Below are positions 6,573-9,192 of a DNA stretch of 9,192 bases, one piece after another (positions within the stretch are counted from its first letter, which is position 1; every line of letters starts with the position of its first letter). The translations under genes and the position numbers were made by a program. The notes beneath the pieces are model-generated. The model did no database searches. It was not told where the DNA came from and was given only the letters and a program-made list of their open reading frames with translations. The stretch comes from Terriglobia bacterium (GTDB lineage: Bacteria; Acidobacteriota; Terriglobia; UBA7540), in the NCBI GenBank assembly GCA_022866195.1, contig JALHUF010000198.1, positions 1 to 9,192 of the forward strand, given 5' to 3'.

Positions 6573-6637
6573 CGCCCTCACCCCGGCCCTCTCCCTGGGG
6601 GAGAGGGTGGTCCGACTAGTCGGACCGGGTGAGGGGC
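6573..6637. repeat. Three-stem palindromic element between convergent genes (possible terminator)
   Basis: Outer arms CCCTCACCC (6575-6583) and GGGTGAGGG (6627-6635) are exact complements and enclose two hairpins. The first is CCCTCTCC (6587-6594) / GGAGAGGG (6600-6607). The second is the perfect 18-bp palindrome GGTCCGACTAGTCGGACC at 6609-6626. The whole can fold as a cloverleaf-like junction on either strand. It begins directly after the stop codon of the siroheme decarboxylase gene and ends 23 bp before that of the GH42 gene. It may terminate transcription from both sides, although it lacks a T-run. It also looks like a dispersed REP-type repeat. Confidence 0.75.
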
Positions 6638-6660
6638 AGAGCTTCAACAGCCTTGTGCCC

Positions 6661-8931
6661 CTACTCGAGCAGCAGCACCACTACATCCTGATAGGGCACG
6701 GTGACGCGGACCGTGTTCTGTTCAACAGGAAGCGGTGCTTGGCGGTGCAGGTCGGTGGCGCGGCTGTAGCTCGCGGGCAGCTTGATCACCCCCGTCCGGT
6801 CCTCCGTAGCGTCGTTGAAGACCGCCAGCAGGCTGCGCTTTTCGCCCGGCACCAGTCGCGGCCGGACCTTCTCTGCCGTTACCGGCGGTTGCACCACGCG
6901 CGTTACGATGGCGCGCAGCAGCTCCATGCCGTTGTCGTTCCCGGCGGCGATGCTCGCTCCCAGGTTCGTCCCAAAGTAATACACCTGCCCCTTGCCCACT
7001 TTCTTCCTCGCCGCCACGGTCATCTCCTGGTACTTGCCGAGAGGCGTGGCCGTGGTGATTTCCAGGGGCGTCAGGTAGGTGTTTGCCTTCACCCGGATGG
7101 CGAGAGGTTCGGTGAACTCAATTTCCGGCTCGTAATAGACCCAATCGGAAGGCGGCAGATTCCTGGGGGGAATCAGCGGTTGCGCCTCCGTCCCCGCGTT
7201 GACCCAGAAACTTTCGCCCTCCCGGTAGCCGAAGACTTGGTCCAGTCCGTAAGGGGGCACCACCGGGTTGTAATAGAACCGTTCATCGAACAATCCGAAG
7301 CCGGTCTCGATAATCAGCGTTCCGCCTTGCTCGACGAATTGCCGCAGCTTCTCGCAGGTCTCCTTCTTCCCCATCAAGTGCCAGGGGGCAATCAGCACCT
7401 TGTAGTTGCCTTTGCCCAGGCTGCTGGGTTCGATGAAGTCGGCCCACAGATCCATGTTCCATAGCGCCTTGTAGTACCCCTGGAAAGAAGCGGTGGAAGG
7501 GTCCTCGTTGCCGGCCGCGGCGTAAGTGAGCAAGGCGTTGTCCTGGTCGGTGAGCAGGGCCACCTCGGGCTGGGGTCGCCAGTCCTTGATGAGGTCCCAA
7601 TGCTCCTGGATGAGGCGGTTGTTTTTGGCGGCTTCGAGCGAGCGCTCGGTGGCTGAACCATCCCGAGCGACCAGGCCGTAGCCGGTAGCTTCGCGCCCGG
7701 TGGCTTCCGCCTGGTAGTTCCAGTAGATAACACCCTTCGCGCCTGTGGTTACTCCCAGCCAGTTGTAGATGCGAATGTCGCGAGGGCGCATCTTCGGGCT
7801 GCGCCACAAGCCTTCGTTCCCGTGGCCCCCTTGCAGTTCGGTCAAGTAGAAATCCTTGCCGGCGGCGTTCGACCGCGTGATTTCGAACTTGGCGGCGCCG
7901 TGGTAAATCACGGGAAACTGCCAGCGCGGGAAAAGCGACATGCCCCAGACGTCCAGTACTTCGGCCAGGCGCCAGCCGTTGGTTCCCGTCGTCACACAGC
8001 CATCCACCGGCGGATGGTGGGCGGCATGGCTTTCCATGATGTGCTTGGGGTCCGCCGCGCGCGCCGTCTCGACGCGGAACTTCATCTCGCGAGTCGAGCG
8101 CTCGATAATGAACCGCCGCCAATCCACCCAGTCGGCGTAAGTGCCCAGGGCGCGCGGCGGGTCGATGGCTTTCCAGTCCGCATAGCGCCGCGTCCAAGCT
8201 TCATTGAGGCGGTCGAGGGTGCCGTATTTCTGCTGCAACCACGCGCGGAAGGCCTCGATGGTCTTCTCGCAATAGCAGAACAGGATTTCCTGGGGCAGCG
8301 CCCAGATGTTGCGGGCCCAGGCGGGCTCGATGTGCGGCTCGTTCCAGCAATCGTAGCCGTAGAGCGACGGGTGGGGCGCCACGGCCTTCACGAGTTCCTG
8401 GATGTAGCGCGCGCTGGCTTGGCGTACCGGCTCCCAATCCAAGCAGAGCCCCGGCCAGCCGCCGGTAACATTGTTCGGACTGCCCTGAATCCGCACCGGC
8501 TGGCCTCGCGCATCGGTGAAGCGCGCGCCCGGGTACTTCTGTTCCAGCCACCAGGGTGCCAGTTCAAACATCAGCCCGACCAGCGCCTTCAGGCCGAGTT
8601 CGTCGCAATACTTCATGACTTCTTCCACTTCATCGAAGACCCACTTGTCAGGCTCCGGATTCACATAGTCCCAATTGGGCCAGAGGCGGATGATATTGAA
8701 CCTGTACTCTTGGGCAATTGTCTTAAGCATTTCCCGCCGCAGGGCGCGAGGCGGATTGGGCGGGCGGAAGAATTGCGTGCCATAGAGGAATTGCTTCATC
8801 GGCGGCGCGGACTGCCCCGCACCTGGAGCGCCGAGCAGAGTCCTCGGCCCCGCAAAGATGCGCAGCCCTCCCCAGGCAAGGCTTACGCCTGCTCCGACCT
8901 TCTGGATGAATTCTCGACGTGAGGCTGACAT
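6661..8931 (-). CDS. Tat-exported GH42-type beta-galactosidase
   Basis: This 756-aa protein is predicted to cleave terminal beta-galactosides by a retaining mechanism outside the cytoplasm. ATG 8931 is chosen because AAGGA lies about 8 bases upstream and the protein then begins MSASRREFIQK, a twin-arginine signal (SRREFI) followed by a hydrophobic stretch. A longer frame from TTG 9015 would only prefix an unlikely leader. The barrel (about 45-410) shows NIIRLWPNWDYVNPEP (79-94), CWNEPH (195-200, predicted acid/base Glu198), KYGTLDRLNEAW (235-246), a GH42 hallmark, and YLTELQGG (362-369, predicted nucleophile Glu365). A Rossmann-like middle domain follows, with YYKALWNMDLWADFI (486-500) and YKVLIAPWHLMG (510-521), as in the GH42 trimerisation domain. 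A beta-sandwich ends the protein. A related clan-A family, or another beta-glycoside specificity, cannot be excluded. The gene is alone on its strand and convergent with the siroheme decarboxylase gene. Confidence 0.88.
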   Translation of the reverse strand: MSASRREFIQKVGAGVSLAWGGLRIFAGPRTLLGAPGAGQSAPPMKQFLYGTQFFRPPNPPRALRREMLKTIAQEYRFNIIRLWPNWDYVNPEPDKWVFDEVEEVMKYCDELGLKALVGLMFELAPWWLEQKYPGARFTDARGQPVRIQGSPNNVTGGWPGLCLDWEPVRQASARYIQELVKAVAPHPSLYGYDCWNEPHIEPAWARNIWALPQEILFCYCEKTIEAFRAWLQQKYGTLDRLNEAWTRRYADWKAIDPPRALGTYADWVDWRRFIIERSTREMKFRVETARAADPKHIMESHAAHHPPVDGCVTTGTNGWRLAEVLDVWGMSLFPRWQFPVIYHGAAKFEITRSNAAGKDFYLTELQGGHGNEGLWRSPKMRPRDIRIYNWLGVTTGAKGVIYWNYQAEATGREATGYGLVARDGSATERSLEAAKNNRLIQEHWDLIKDWRPQPEVALLTDQDNALLTYAAAGNEDPSTASFQGYYKALWNMDLWADFIEPSSLGKGNYKVLIAPWHLMGKKETCEKLRQFVEQGGTLIIETGFGLFDERFYYNPVVPPYGLDQVFGYREGESFWVNAGTEAQPLIPPRNLPPSDWVYYEPEIEFTEPLAIRVKANTYLTPLEITTATPLGKYQEMTVAARKKVGKGQVYYFGTNLGASIAAGNDNGMELLRAIVTRVVQPPVTAEKVRPRLVPGEKRSLLAVFNDATEDRTGVIKLPASYSRATDLHRQAPLPVEQNTVRVTVPYQDVVVLLLE

Positions 8932-9192
8932 GGCGGTTTTCCTTTCAGGCGAGAGATAGCCAGTCTTCCCAGTTTTCTTCAGGCGGAATGTCTCCCACTT
9001 CCAGGGCGGCGTCAAGACGAAAAATGTTCCCTTTCTGGAGGGAGGAAGGGATTGGGAAGGGCCGAGCCAGCACGTGTCATCCGCCCAATTGAAGCCTCGC
9101 TTGTCCCGGGTCGTCTAATGGGTTACGATAGCATTGTTCTCCGAGCCCGGGGCGCTAAGGGCAGCGGACAAGCCGAGGCGCGGCGGGCCGAT
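8932..9192. other. Upstream region of the GH42 gene, no convincing gene
   Basis: This 261-bp stretch holds the AAGGA ribosome binding site of the GH42 gene near 8940-8944 and a TTGACG hexamer on the minus strand at 9015-9010. The only candidate -10 at suitable distance is GACATT, so a promoter is possible but weak. The plus strand has a purine-rich tract at about 9038-9063. An ATG at 9118 opens a short frame to the window edge but has no ribosome binding site or recognisable product. Confidence 0.35.

Noticed and set aside
7822..8922. Long plus-strand open frame (366 codons) opposite the GH42 gene
   Set aside because: It lies fully antisense to a gene with clear catalytic motifs. Its product is Arg/Ala/Pro-rich without recognisable domains, as expected for a shadow frame in GC-rich DNA.
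8932..9015. Extended GH42 start at TTG 9015
   Set aside because: It would place 28 charged residues before the twin-arginine signal, whereas ATG 8931 has its own ribosome binding site.
9118..9192. Start of a plus-strand gene at the right edge
   Set aside because: Only 25 codons, no ribosome binding site and no recognisable sequence.

Overview
The window is GC-rich bacterial chromosomal DNA with long intergenic gaps, short palindromic repeats between and inside genes, secreted glycoside hydrolases and a PilZ protein. This style fits Verrucomicrobiota (or Planctomycetota), probably a metagenome-derived genome. That placement is an inference from gene content and repeat style; no rRNA or other phylogenetic marker is present. 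No tRNA, CRISPR array, insertion sequence or phage gene was seen.

Layout from left to right. (1) The minus strand, from the window edge to about 920, holds queG (epoxyqueuosine reductase), cut off at its C-terminal end. It carries an in-frame insertion of about 126 bp built from repeat-like DNA. (2) A 267-bp gap between divergent genes has two GGGCTTGCCC inverted repeats. (3) Plus strand 1200-2830 is a radical SAM/SPASM protein of the AhbC/AhbD/NirJ type, broken by a one-base frameshift at about 1787. (4) Plus strand 2988-5033 is an exported GH31 glycosidase resembling MYORG-type alpha-galactosidases. (5) Minus strand 4992-5333 is a small PilZ-domain protein whose 3' end overlaps that of the GH31 gene by 42 bp. 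(6) Plus strand 5496-6572 is a fused two-domain siroheme decarboxylase (AhbA-AhbB / NirD-NirL type). (7) A 65-bp multi-arm palindrome separates it from the convergent next gene. (8) Minus strand 6661-8931 is a Tat-exported GH42-type beta-galactosidase. (9) The last 261 bp carry its upstream region and no convincing gene.

Two themes stand out. The first is tetrapyrrole chemistry. A siroheme decarboxylase fusion and an AhbC/D-like radical SAM enzyme lie 2.7 kb apart on the same strand, which suggests a siroheme-dependent route to heme b or a related modified tetrapyrrole. The second is sugar release outside the cytoplasm by an alpha-type (GH31) and a beta-type (GH42) exo-glycosidase. The most unusual DNA feature is the repeat-derived coding insertion inside queG, which keeps the reading frame and both iron-sulfur motifs.
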